Source: Nonomuraea angiospora
GTDB lineage: Bacteria > Actinomycetota > Actinomycetes > Streptosporangiales > Streptosporangiaceae
NCBI RefSeq assembly: GCF_014873145.1
Contig: NZ_JADBEK010000001.1
Coordinates: 1,302,001-1,366,000, forward strand
Direction of reading: 5' to 3'
DNA: 64,000 bases
Positions 43,243 through 51,309 of the stretch are shown here, in pieces; within the stretch, counting starts at the first letter, position 1, and every line of letters starts with the position of its first letter. A program made the translations under genes and the position numbers. The notes below the pieces were generated by a model. It was not told the DNA's origin and made no database searches. It worked only from the letters and a program-made list of their open reading frames with translations.

Positions 43243-44730
43243 TCCGGCCTTGCGTGAGCGGGTGCCCGGGGTGGGGAGGTCGACGTCGGGCATCCGGGTG
43301 TCCGACTGCTCCGGCAGGGTGTCCGCGGTCTCCACCAGCCAGCGCAGCAGCACGCCGGAGAGCCGGGCCTCGACGTCGGCCAGGTCGGGGCGCCCGGCGA
43401 GGTTGTGCGCCTCGTGCGGGTCGGCCGACCGGTCGTAGAGCTCGGCGGGCTCGTACAGGCGCCACACGTACGTCCAGCGTCCGTCGCGGACGGCGGCGGC
43501 CTTGCCCACGGTCATCGGCCGCTCGTGCTGAAGCGCCGTCTTGCGGTCGTACGGGAAGCCGCTGCGCTCGAACTTCGGCTCCTCCTCGGCGAGGAAGCCG
43601 CCCTCGCTGAACGCGTACTCGCGGTGCCCCGCGGCGGGGTCGCGCAGCACCGGGAGCAGGCTGCGGCCGAAGTGGTGATGCCCCGGCTGGACCCCGGCGA
43701 GATCGAGCACGGTCGGGAAGACGTCGATCAGCTCCACCATGGCGTCGACCGTGCCGTGCGCCGGCAGCCCGCCGCCGCTGATGATCACCGGGTCGCGGGT
43801 GATGCAGCTGTGCAGGGCCGACGGCCACTTCTCGACCACGCCGAAGTCGCCGAGGTACTCGCCGTGGTCGGAGAAGAACACCGTCACGGTACGTTCGGCC
43901 GCGCCCGCACGATCCACGCCGTCGAGCAGGCGGCCGACATGCGCGTCCAGCCGCGAGACCATGCCCTGGTAGGTGGCCCGCAGCTCCCGCCACACCTCCG
44001 GGGTCGCGCGGTCCGTGCCGTAGTAGTCGCGGATCCCCTGAAGGTACGCGGGTTCCGGGCCGCTGCCCGGCACGGGGTCGCCCACGGAGTCGCGGTCGTG
44101 CAGGGAGAACCACGGTTCCGGGGCGCGGAACGGGCAGTGCGGCGCGACCAGCGGCGCGAACAGCACCCACGGCTCGTCCGGCGGTTCGGCCAGCCACTCC
44201 TCGGCGGTGCGCACGGCGGCCTCGTCGAAGTCGATGTCGCCGTCGTCGACCACGCGACCGTGGTAGTAGAGGCGGTCCCAGAGGTCCGGATCGACGTCGG
44301 AGCGCATCCGCGGCAGCTCGGTGGCCGCCCTGGCGCCGCCGGCCCACCGGCCGCTGGTCGGCCGCGTGCCGAAGCCGTGCTCGTGGACGCTGAGCTCGGT
44401 GGCTCCGGGCCCGAACGTGTCGCCGCGGTCCCCGGCCCAGGCCACGTGGTAGCCGTTCTCCTTGAGCGTGCGCAGGAAGTTCGGCTCGTCGGCGCGCAGC
44501 GGCGTCCCGAACGTGCGGTGCCCCGCCGTGTGCGGATACCAGCCGGACAGGAACGACGCGCGGCTGGGCGAGCAGACCGGGTGCTGCGCGTAGGCGTTGG
44601 TGAAGGCGGTGCCCGTCGCGGCGAGGCGGTCGAGGTTCGGGGTGCGCGCGGACGGGTTTCCGAAGGCGCCCACCGCGTCGGCCCTCAGCTGGTCCGCGAC
44701 CACCACCAGGAAATTCGGGCGATACGTCAT
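43231..44730 (-). CDS. Sulfatase (Cys-type, formylglycine-dependent)
   Basis: A 499-residue type I sulfatase. Cys53 in the CSPSR motif is the residue converted to formylglycine. N-terminal ADQLRADA holds a metal-binding Asp, and FFSDHGEYLGD supplies the later Asp-His metal pair. The C-terminal LYDRSADPHEAHNLA block is standard. ATG 44730 has GGGAGG 6 nt upstream; ATG 44736 is too close to it. No signal peptide is present, so sulfate removal is cytoplasmic. The formylglycine-generating enzyme is not in the window. Its gene diverges from the TetR regulator of the locus. Confidence 0.92.
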   Translation of the reverse strand: MTYRPNFLVVVADQLRADAVGAFGNPSARTPNLDRLAATGTAFTNAYAQHPVCSPSRASFLSGWYPHTAGHRTFGTPLRADEPNFLRTLKENGYHVAWAGDRGDTFGPGATELSVHEHGFGTRPTSGRWAGGARAATELPRMRSDVDPDLWDRLYYHGRVVDDGDIDFDEAAVRTAEEWLAEPPDEPWVLFAPLVAPHCPFRAPEPWFSLHDRDSVGDPVPGSGPEPAYLQGIRDYYGTDRATPEVWRELRATYQGMVSRLDAHVGRLLDGVDRAGAAERTVTVFFSDHGEYLGDFGVVEKWPSALHSCITRDPVIISGGGLPAHGTVDAMVELIDVFPTVLDLAGVQPGHHHFGRSLLPVLRDPAAGHREYAFSEGGFLAEEEPKFERSGFPYDRKTALQHERPMTVGKAAAVRDGRWTYVWRLYEPAELYDRSADPHEAHNLAGRPDLADVEARLSGVLLRWLVETADTLPEQSDTRMPDVDLPTPGTRSRKAGSAR

Positions 44731-44765
44731 GGTCATCCTCCCGTTACTGAATTGGGGGGTAGCGT

Positions 44766-44789
44766 ACCTTACCGAGTACTCGGTAAGGT
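44766..44789. promoter_or_regulatory. 24-bp perfect palindrome, operator of the glycan locus
   Basis: The half-site ACCTTACCGAGT (44766-44777) is followed directly by its reverse complement ACTCGGTAAGGT (44778-44789). The palindrome lies 36 bp from the sulfatase start and 33 bp from the TetR start, placed to control both divergent transcripts. Confidence 0.85.
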
Positions 44790-44822
44790 CTGCCGAAACC
44801 GCGAGAACGCAAGGAGAATCTC

Positions 44823-45425
44823 TTGTCAGGAGTGGCACCGTCGGTGCGTAACCGCAGGCCGCCAGGGGTGCGGCGGGAGGAGATCCTCAGGGTCGCCACC
44901 GAGATGTTCGGCGACAGCGGTTACCGGGGTGTTTCGCTCGCCGACATCGCGGCCCGGGTCGGCATCTCCCAGCCCGGCCTGATCCACCACTTCAAGAACA
45001 AGGAAGAGCTGCTGCTCGCGGCTCTCGAACGGCGTGACGAGGACAGCCGCGACCACATGGACGCGATGTTCCAGGAGATGTCCGTCGCGGACGCGCTGAT
45101 CTCGCTGTGCCGCCACAACGTCGAGGACCCGACGGCGATGCGCCTGTACGCCGTGGAGTCCGCGGAGAGCATCGAGCCGGGCCACCCCGCCCGCGAGTTC
45201 TTCCTGCGCCGGTACGCCCGGGTCCGGGAGCGCGTGGCCGAGCGCATCCGGCGCGACCAGGAGCTGCGCCGGCTTCCCGCCGCGCTCGACCCGGTCGTCC
45301 TGGCGGGCGAGATGATCGCCGTGATGGACGGGCTCCAGGTCCAGTGGCTGCTCGACCCCACCATGGACCTCCCCGGGCGCATGGCCGCCTACCTCGAGCG
45401 ACTCATCATCAAGGAGGACCGGTGA
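44823..45425 (+). CDS. TetR family regulator of the glycan locus
   Basis: A 200-residue TetR protein. The HTH reads REEILRVATEMFGDSGYRGV and ARVGISQPGLIHHFKNKEEL; the LIHHF recognition helix is of the BetI-like type, as is the C-terminal domain with AEMIAVMDGLQVQWLLDP-like sequence. The TTG start at 44823 is chosen because AAGGAG lies 6 nt before it. Its stop overlaps the GTG of the GH3 gene (GTGA), so it is the first gene of the plus-strand operon and probably controls both arms via the palindrome. Confidence 0.9.
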   Translation: MSGVAPSVRNRRPPGVRREEILRVATEMFGDSGYRGVSLADIAARVGISQPGLIHHFKNKEELLLAALERRDEDSRDHMDAMFQEMSVADALISLCRHNVEDPTAMRLYAVESAESIEPGHPAREFFLRRYARVRERVAERIRRDQELRRLPAALDPVVLAGEMIAVMDGLQVQWLLDPTMDLPGRMAAYLERLIIKEDR

Positions 45426-47827
45426 ACGACGGACTCGAGGAGCACCTCGACGCCCTGGTCGGCAAGCTCGACCTCCCGCGGAAGGTGCGGCTGCTGACGG
45501 GGGAGTCCCACTGGCGCACGTACGCCGAGCCGGCCATCGGGCTGCGCGAGATCAACGTGTCGGACGGGCCCGCCGGGGTGCGCGGGCCGGCCTGGGACAA
45601 CGGCTCCCCGTCGGCGTGCCTGCCGTGCCCGACCGCGATCGCGGCGAGCTGGGACGTCGACCGCGCCGCCGCGGCCGGCCGCGTGCTCGCCGCGGAGGCC
45701 ACCCGCAAGGGCGTCGACGTGGTCCTGGGCCCCACCGCCAACCTCCAGCGCAGCCCGCTCGCCGGCCGCCATTTCGAGTGGTGGTCGGAGGACCCGGTCC
45801 TGACCGCCCGGCTCGCCGGCGCGCTCGTCGGAACGCTCCAGCGGCACGGCGTGGCGGCGACCGTGAAGCACTACGTCGCCAACGACTCGGAGACCGAACG
45901 CGCCACCGTCGACGTCCGCCTCGACGAGCGCACGCTACGCGAGGTGTATCTCGCCCCGTTCGAGCACATCGTCCGCAACGAACGGCCGTGGCTGGTCATG
46001 GCGTCGTACAACGCCGTCAACGGGACCGCGATGACCGAGCACGAGCTGCTCGACAGCCCGCTGCGCGCGGACTGGGGCTTCGACGGGCTCGTCATGTCCG
46101 ACTGGCACGCCACCCGCTCGGTGGCCGCCGCCTCGGCGGGCCTCGACCTCACCATGCCGGGCCCCGGCGGGCCGTGGGGCGCCGCGCTGGTGCAGGCGGT
46201 CACCGACGGGCTGGTCAGCGAGGCCGCGGTGGACGCGAAGGTGAAGAACCTCCTGCGGCTCGCCGCCCGGCTCGGCGCCCTCGACTCGGTGCCGGTGACC
46301 CGCACTCCGGTCACCGTCGACGTGCGCCGCGAGCTGCACGCGGCCGGCGCGGACGCGACCGTGCTGCTGCACAACTCCCGTGACCTGCTGCCGCTCGCGC
46401 CGGAGCGCCTGCGCCGCGTGGCCGTGTTCGGCGAGCTGGCCGGCAGCCCGCGCATCCAGGGCGGCGGCAGCGCCGAAGTGCGGCCCACCCACGTCGTGTC
46501 CCCGCTGGACGGGCTCGAAGCCGCCCTGCCCCCCGGCGTCCGGCTGACCTACACCGCCGGCAGCTACCTGGAGGGCGACCCCGCCCCGGTGCCGCCCGAA
46601 ATGCTCGGCACGCCCGTGCTGATCCGCTGGCTCGACGACACCGGCGCCGAGGTGGCGCGCGAGGACCGCCGGAGCGCCGCCCTCGTACGGCTCGGCGCCG
46701 ACGTGCCCGCGGGGGCCACCACCGTCGAGCTGACCACCCGGATCGTCCCGGACGTCTCGGGCACGTGGCAGCTCGGTCTCAGCGGGGCGGGGCGGATCGT
46801 GTTCGCCGTCGACGGCCGGACGCTGCTCGACGACGACGTACGGCCCACGCACGACGGCCCCGGAGCGGAGATCCTCACGCCGCCCGTGCGCACGTTCGAC
46901 GTGCCGCTCGACGCGGGCAGGCCGGTCGACGTGCTGCTGCGGCAGCGGATGCCCAAGTCCGGCTCGGCCGTCGCGATCCGCTCCCGGGCGCCGCGGCGGA
47001 CGGCGGCCGAGGAGCTCGCCGTCGCCCGCGAGCAGGCCAGGGCCGCCGACGTCGCGATCGTCGTGGTCGGCACCAGCTCGCAGACCGAGAGCGAGGGCTT
47101 CGACCGGGCGAACCTGTCGCTGCCCGACGGGCAGGACGACCTGGTGCGCGCGGTCGCCGCGGAGAACCCGAACACCGTCGTCGTGGTCAACGCGGGCGCC
47201 CCCGTGCTGCTGCCGTGGCGCCATGACGTCGCGGCGGTGCTCGTGACGTGGTTCGGCGGCCAGGAGTCCGGCGCCGCGCTCGCGGACGTGCTCCTCGGTC
47301 ACGCCGAGCCCGGCGGCAGGTTGCCGATGACGTGGCCGGAGCGCGGCGAGGACGTCCCGGTGCTCGACACGGCGCCCGTGGACGGCCGGCTGGAGTACGG
47401 CGAAGGCGTCCACGTCGGCTACCGGGCGTGGCTGCGCGCCGGGGTCGAGCCCGCGTACCCGTTCGGGCACGGCGTCGGCTACACCTCCTGGGAGCTCGCC
47501 GACGTCCACAGCGGACCGGACTCGGCCGTACGGGTGTCCGTGCGCAACACCGGTTCGCGGCCGGGCAAGCAGGTGCTGCAGGTCTACCTGGCGCGGCCCG
47601 GCTCCGGCGTCGACCGCCCCGCCCGCTGGCTGGCCGGGTTCGCCGTCGTACGAGGCGGACCCGGCGAGACGCTCACCGCCGAGATCCCGCTGCCGCCCCA
47701 GGCCTTCCAGCACTGGGACGCGGCACGGCGCGACTGGGCGGTCGAGCCTGGAACGTTCGAAGTCTCCATCGGATTCTCCTGCGCGGACATCCGTGGCACG
47801 ACCTCGATCAAGGTTCACGAGGAGTGA
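45422..47827 (+). CDS. GH3 family beta-glycosidase with PA14-like insert
   Basis: An 801-residue GH3 enzyme. The N-terminal barrel contains INVSDGPAGVRG, KHYVANDSETER (the KH motif) and the nucleophile Asp227 in LVMSDWHATRS. The second domain with RIQGGGSAEVRP is interrupted by a PA14-like beta domain (about residues 400-520), then resumes; a C-terminal fibronectin-III-like domain ends the protein. No signal peptide is seen, so it is cytoplasmic. It would trim glucose, xylose or similar residues from imported oligosaccharides. Confidence 0.93.
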   Translation: MNDGLEEHLDALVGKLDLPRKVRLLTGESHWRTYAEPAIGLREINVSDGPAGVRGPAWDNGSPSACLPCPTAIAASWDVDRAAAAGRVLAAEATRKGVDVVLGPTANLQRSPLAGRHFEWWSEDPVLTARLAGALVGTLQRHGVAATVKHYVANDSETERATVDVRLDERTLREVYLAPFEHIVRNERPWLVMASYNAVNGTAMTEHELLDSPLRADWGFDGLVMSDWHATRSVAAASAGLDLTMPGPGGPWGAALVQAVTDGLVSEAAVDAKVKNLLRLAARLGALDSVPVTRTPVTVDVRRELHAAGADATVLLHNSRDLLPLAPERLRRVAVFGELAGSPRIQGGGSAEVRPTHVVSPLDGLEAALPPGVRLTYTAGSYLEGDPAPVPPEMLGTPVLIRWLDDTGAEVAREDRRSAALVRLGADVPAGATTVELTTRIVPDVSGTWQLGLSGAGRIVFAVDGRTLLDDDVRPTHDGPGAEILTPPVRTFDVPLDAGRPVDVLLRQRMPKSGSAVAIRSRAPRRTAAEELAVAREQARAADVAIVVVGTSSQTESEGFDRANLSLPDGQDDLVRAVAAENPNTVVVVNAGAPVLLPWRHDVAAVLVTWFGGQESGAALADVLLGHAEPGGRLPMTWPERGEDVPVLDTAPVDGRLEYGEGVHVGYRAWLRAGVEPAYPFGHGVGYTSWELADVHSGPDSAVRVSVRNTGSRPGKQVLQVYLARPGSGVDRPARWLAGFAVVRGGPGETLTAEIPLPPQAFQHWDAARRDWAVEPGTFEVSIGFSCADIRGTTSIKVHEE

Positions 47828-47879
47828 TCAACCGGGTCTTCCCCCCGGCCCGAGAGAAAGTAAGTGAGGTGGTGCAGCG

Positions 47880-49463
47880 ATGTACCCCAGTAATCGCCAC
47901 GTCGAGTCCATCCCCCGTGCTTCGGCCCTGTCGCGCCGGACGCTCCTCAGCGGGCTGGCCGTCCTCGGTGCGGCCGGCCTGGCCGGATGCCGTTCCGCCG
48001 TCAACGAGAGCAAGACGGCCGGCGCGGTGAGCGGCCCGGCCCGCGGCGGGACCCTGGTCGCCACCGTGGCCGCGCCGCCGGACCCCGGGGCCTATTTCAC
48101 CGGCCGCCCCGGCAACATCTTCTGGAACCGCAACGTCCTGGAGACCCTGGTCCTGGTCGACCAGGACAACAAGCCGCAGCCCCTGCTGGCGACGAAGTGG
48201 GAGCTGCGCGACGACAACCGGACGCTGGTGCTGTCGCTGCGCGAGGGCGTCACGTTCCACGGCGGCCGCGCCTTCACCGCCGAGGACGTCGTGTTCACCC
48301 TCGAACGCGAGATGGCGGGCGACGGCCTGGCCACGCTCACCGGCGCGATGAAGGGCTGGAAGGTGAGCGCCACCGGCGAGCACGAGGTCACGATCACCTC
48401 GCCGCGGCCGCTGCAGGAAGTGGTGCTGGACATCCTCGACTCGACGCCGATCATCGACCGCGAGAGCTACAAGGGGCTCGCGGACGGGTCGAAGGTCATC
48501 GGTACGGGGCCGTTCCTCTGGTCCGGCTACAAGGCCGGCACGGAGATCAAGATGACGCGTAACGACGCGTACTGGGAGAAGGGGCTGCCCTACCTCGACG
48601 GCATCGAGCTCACGGTCATCGGCGACTCCACCGCCCAGCTGGCGGCGCTGCGCTCGGGCCGCGCGCACCTGGCCAACGGGCTCAACATCCAGGACGCCAA
48701 GACGGTCGTCGACGACAAGAAGTTCCACCTCGACCTCAACCACGGGCTCGTGTACGCGCTGGGCTTCGACGTCACCAAGGCGCCCTTCGACAAGCCCGAG
48801 GTGCGCCGGGCCATCGGCTACGCGATCGATCGCCAGCGCATCAACCAGCAGGTCTTCGGCGGGGTGGGCACGACGACCAGCCTGCCGTGGAGCGACGACG
48901 CGACCGGCTACCCCGCCGAGCTCGCCGCCACCTACTCCTACCAGCCGGACCGCGCGAAGAAGATGATCGAGGACGCCGGGGCGGCCGGGGCCCGCGTCGA
49001 GATCGCCGTCCACGCGCTGCCGGTGCCGCGCAACGTGATCGAGATCGTCTCGCGCAACCTGGCGGACGTCGGGCTCAAGCCGTCGGCGCTCGAACTGCCC
49101 CCCGCGGAGTTCGAGCCGCGCCGGATCGCCGGCAAGCTGGGGCCCGCGTTCCTGACCTGGACCGCGGTGGCCAAGCTGCCGCCGGCGCTCTCGCTGTACG
49201 GATACCCGGACCTGCGGCCGGCCAAGAACACCTCCAACTACGCCGACGCCGGTTACCGCGAGCGCGCGCAGGCGCTGATCGACAGCGCCGACGAGAGCGA
49301 GACGGCGCAGCGGCTGAAGGACCTCTCGCAGTACCTGCTCGATGCCGCCTTCCTCCAGACCATCGCCATCGTGCCGGCCACGGTCGTGCGCGCGGACGCC
49401 GCGAGGGACATCCTGGTCAGCCGCTACGGCCGCTCCATGCGCGCCGCCTACCTCACGCCGTGA
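47880..49463 (+). CDS. ABC importer substrate-binding lipoprotein (family 5), TAT type
   Basis: A 527-residue solute-binding protein. The signal has a twin arginine (SRRTLLSG) and a lipobox (GLAGC), so it is a TAT-exported lipoprotein. Family-5 features are LSLREGVTFHGGRAFTAEDV and VIGTGPFLWSGYKAGTE. It follows the GH3 gene after 52 bp. Family-5 proteins bind oligosaccharides as well as peptides, and the flanking hydrolases favour an oligosaccharide here. It delivers the ligand to the two permeases encoded next. Confidence 0.92.
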   Translation: MYPSNRHVESIPRASALSRRTLLSGLAVLGAAGLAGCRSAVNESKTAGAVSGPARGGTLVATVAAPPDPGAYFTGRPGNIFWNRNVLETLVLVDQDNKPQPLLATKWELRDDNRTLVLSLREGVTFHGGRAFTAEDVVFTLEREMAGDGLATLTGAMKGWKVSATGEHEVTITSPRPLQEVVLDILDSTPIIDRESYKGLADGSKVIGTGPFLWSGYKAGTEIKMTRNDAYWEKGLPYLDGIELTVIGDSTAQLAALRSGRAHLANGLNIQDAKTVVDDKKFHLDLNHGLVYALGFDVTKAPFDKPEVRRAIGYAIDRQRINQQVFGGVGTTTSLPWSDDATGYPAELAATYSYQPDRAKKMIEDAGAAGARVEIAVHALPVPRNVIEIVSRNLADVGLKPSALELPPAEFEPRRIAGKLGPAFLTWTAVAKLPPALSLYGYPDLRPAKNTSNYADAGYRERAQALIDSADESETAQRLKDLSQYLLDAAFLQTIAIVPATVVRADAARDILVSRYGRSMRAAYLTP

Positions 49464-49475
49464 ACGAGGCCGAGC

Positions 49476-50423
49476 ATGATCCATTTCCTGATCCGGCGCC
49501 TGCCGTCGGTCCTGCTCGTCCTGGTGGCCACGACCGCCATCGCCTTCCTCCTGCCCCGCCTGGCGCCCGGTGATCCGGCCGCCATCGCGGCGGGGCCGGA
49601 GGCCACGGCGGAGCAGGTCGCCGCGATCCGCGTCGAGATGGGGCTGGACCGCCCGCTGGCCGAGCAGTACGTCCACTGGATGGGCGGGCTGCTCACCGGC
49701 GACCTGGGCCAGTCGCTGCAGTTCAAGCGCCCGGTCGCCGAGCTGATCGGCAGCAGGGTGGAGAGCACGTTCGAGCTGACCGTCGCGGCCACGATCCTCC
49801 TGGTCGCGGTCTCGCTCGGGCTCGGGATCTTCGCCGGGTCGGCGCGTTCGCGGCTGTCCCGGTTCACCGCGGACGCGAGCAACACCGTGCTCCTGGCGAT
49901 GCCGCCCTTCCTCTTCGGCCTGTTGCTGATCATCCTGTTCGGGGTGGTGTTCCGCCTGCTGCCGATCAGCGGTGAAGTGGCGGTGCTGGACGACCCGGTG
50001 ATCGGCCTGCAGTACCTGATCCTGCCCGCGGTGGCGATGGCGGTGCCGATGGGCGGCCACGTCGCCATGCTCGTCCAGTCCTCGATGGACAACGCGTGGC
50101 GGCAGGACTACGTCGACCTCGCCGTGGCCAAGGGCGTGCCGCGACGGTGGATCACCCTGCGCCACGTCGTCCGCAACAGTCTCGGGCCCGCCGCCGTCAC
50201 GATCGGCATGCGGTTCGGCGACATGCTGGCCGGCGCCGTCGTCATCGAGATGATCTTCGCGCGGAACGGGATCGGGCAGCTCGGGGTGTCGGGCGTGCTC
50301 AGCGCGGACTACAACCTCGTACAGGTGATCATCGTCGGCACGGTGCTGATCGCGGTGGTCGTGCAGCTGCTCACGGAGATCGCCATGGCGGTCCTGGACC
50401 CCCGCGTCAGGTTGGGAGCGTGA
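49476..50423 (+). CDS. ABC importer permease (DppB-like)
   Basis: A 315-residue permease with six predicted helices. LAPGDPAAIAAGPEATAEQV and MGLDRPLAEQYVHWMGG are the conserved DppB N-terminal blocks, and AVAKGVPRRWITLRHVVRN is the ATPase-contact loop. FARNGIGQLGVSGV is the C-terminal signature. It starts 12 bp after the binding-protein gene and ends 4 bp before the DppC-like gene, within one operon. Confidence 0.93.
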   Translation: MIHFLIRRLPSVLLVLVATTAIAFLLPRLAPGDPAAIAAGPEATAEQVAAIRVEMGLDRPLAEQYVHWMGGLLTGDLGQSLQFKRPVAELIGSRVESTFELTVAATILLVAVSLGLGIFAGSARSRLSRFTADASNTVLLAMPPFLFGLLLIILFGVVFRLLPISGEVAVLDDPVIGLQYLILPAVAMAVPMGGHVAMLVQSSMDNAWRQDYVDLAVAKGVPRRWITLRHVVRNSLGPAAVTIGMRFGDMLAGAVVIEMIFARNGIGQLGVSGVLSADYNLVQVIIVGTVLIAVVVQLLTEIAMAVLDPRVRLGA

Positions 50424-50427
50424 AACC

Positions 50428-51309
50428 ATGACCACCACTGTCACCGCACCCGATGCACCCGCACAGGCCGTGCGGCGCCGGCCCGGCGGCGGGGCGCTGA
50501 GGCAGTACCTCACCGCGCTGCGCACCCCGCGCGGCGCGTTCGGCGCCGGGCTGCTGCTGGCCCTCGTCGCGGTCGCCCTCCTGGCGCCGGTCCTGTTCCC
50601 CGGCGGCTACGACGACCAGAGCGGCGACTCGCTGGCCGGCGCCTCGGCCGCGCACTGGATGGGCACCGACGAGCTGGGCCGTGACATCCTCGCCCGTACG
50701 ATCTACGGCCTTCGTACGGATCTGAGCCTGATCCTGGCCGCGGTGCCGGTGAGCGCCGTCATCGGGACGCTCATGGGGCTCACCGGCGTGGTCTCGCGCC
50801 TGCTCGGCGCCGCGATGCAGCGCGCGCTCGACATCATCCTCGGCTTCCCGGGGCTGGTGCTCGGCATGAGCGTCGTGCTCGTGCTCGGCACGGGCTGGCT
50901 CTCGCTGTTCGTGGCCGTGCTGATCAGCGGCCTGCCGGGGTTCGGGCGGCTGTCGCGGGCCGGGCTCCAGGTCGAGCAGGAGCGCGAGTACGTGCTGGCC
51001 GCCAAGGTGCTCGGCGTGCGCAAGCGCACCGTGCTGGTGCGGCACGTGCTGCCGAACATCATGGACCCGATCGTCGTCGGCGCCGCCGTCTACATGGTGG
51101 TCGCGATCTTCATCGTGTCCGGCCTGAGCATCGTGGGTCTCGGCATCAAGCCGCCCGTCCCCTCGCTGGGCGCGATGCTCAACGTCGGCGCGCGCTACAT
51201 CGAGGTGCACCCCGCGTACGTGCTCGGGCCCGGCCTGGTGCTGCTGCTCCTGGCGTTGGCGTTCACCCTGCTGTCCAACGCGCTCAACAAGGCGGTGCTG
51301 CGGAAATGA
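50428..51309 (+). CDS. ABC importer permease (DppC-like)
   Basis: A 293-residue permease. After a short cytoplasmic N-terminus and first helix, the block AHWMGTDELGRDILARTIYG is the DppC signature; AAKVLGVRKRTVLVRHVLPN is the coupling loop. The C-terminus ends [13 protein letters not shown]. Its stop overlaps the start of the ATPase gene (ATGA). Together with the DppB-like protein it forms the channel. Confidence 0.93.
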   Translation: MTTTVTAPDAPAQAVRRRPGGGALRQYLTALRTPRGAFGAGLLLALVAVALLAPVLFPGGYDDQSGDSLAGASAAHWMGTDELGRDILARTIYGLRTDLSLILAAVPVSAVIGTLMGLTGVVSRLLGAAMQRALDIILGFPGLVLGMSVVLVLGTGWLSLFVAVLISGLPGFGRLSRAGLQVEQEREYVLAAKVLGVRKRTVLVRHVLPNIMDPIVVGAAVYMVVAIFIVSGLSIVGLGIKPPVPSLGAMLNVGARYIEVHPAYVLGPGLVLLLLALAFTLLSNALNKAVLRK

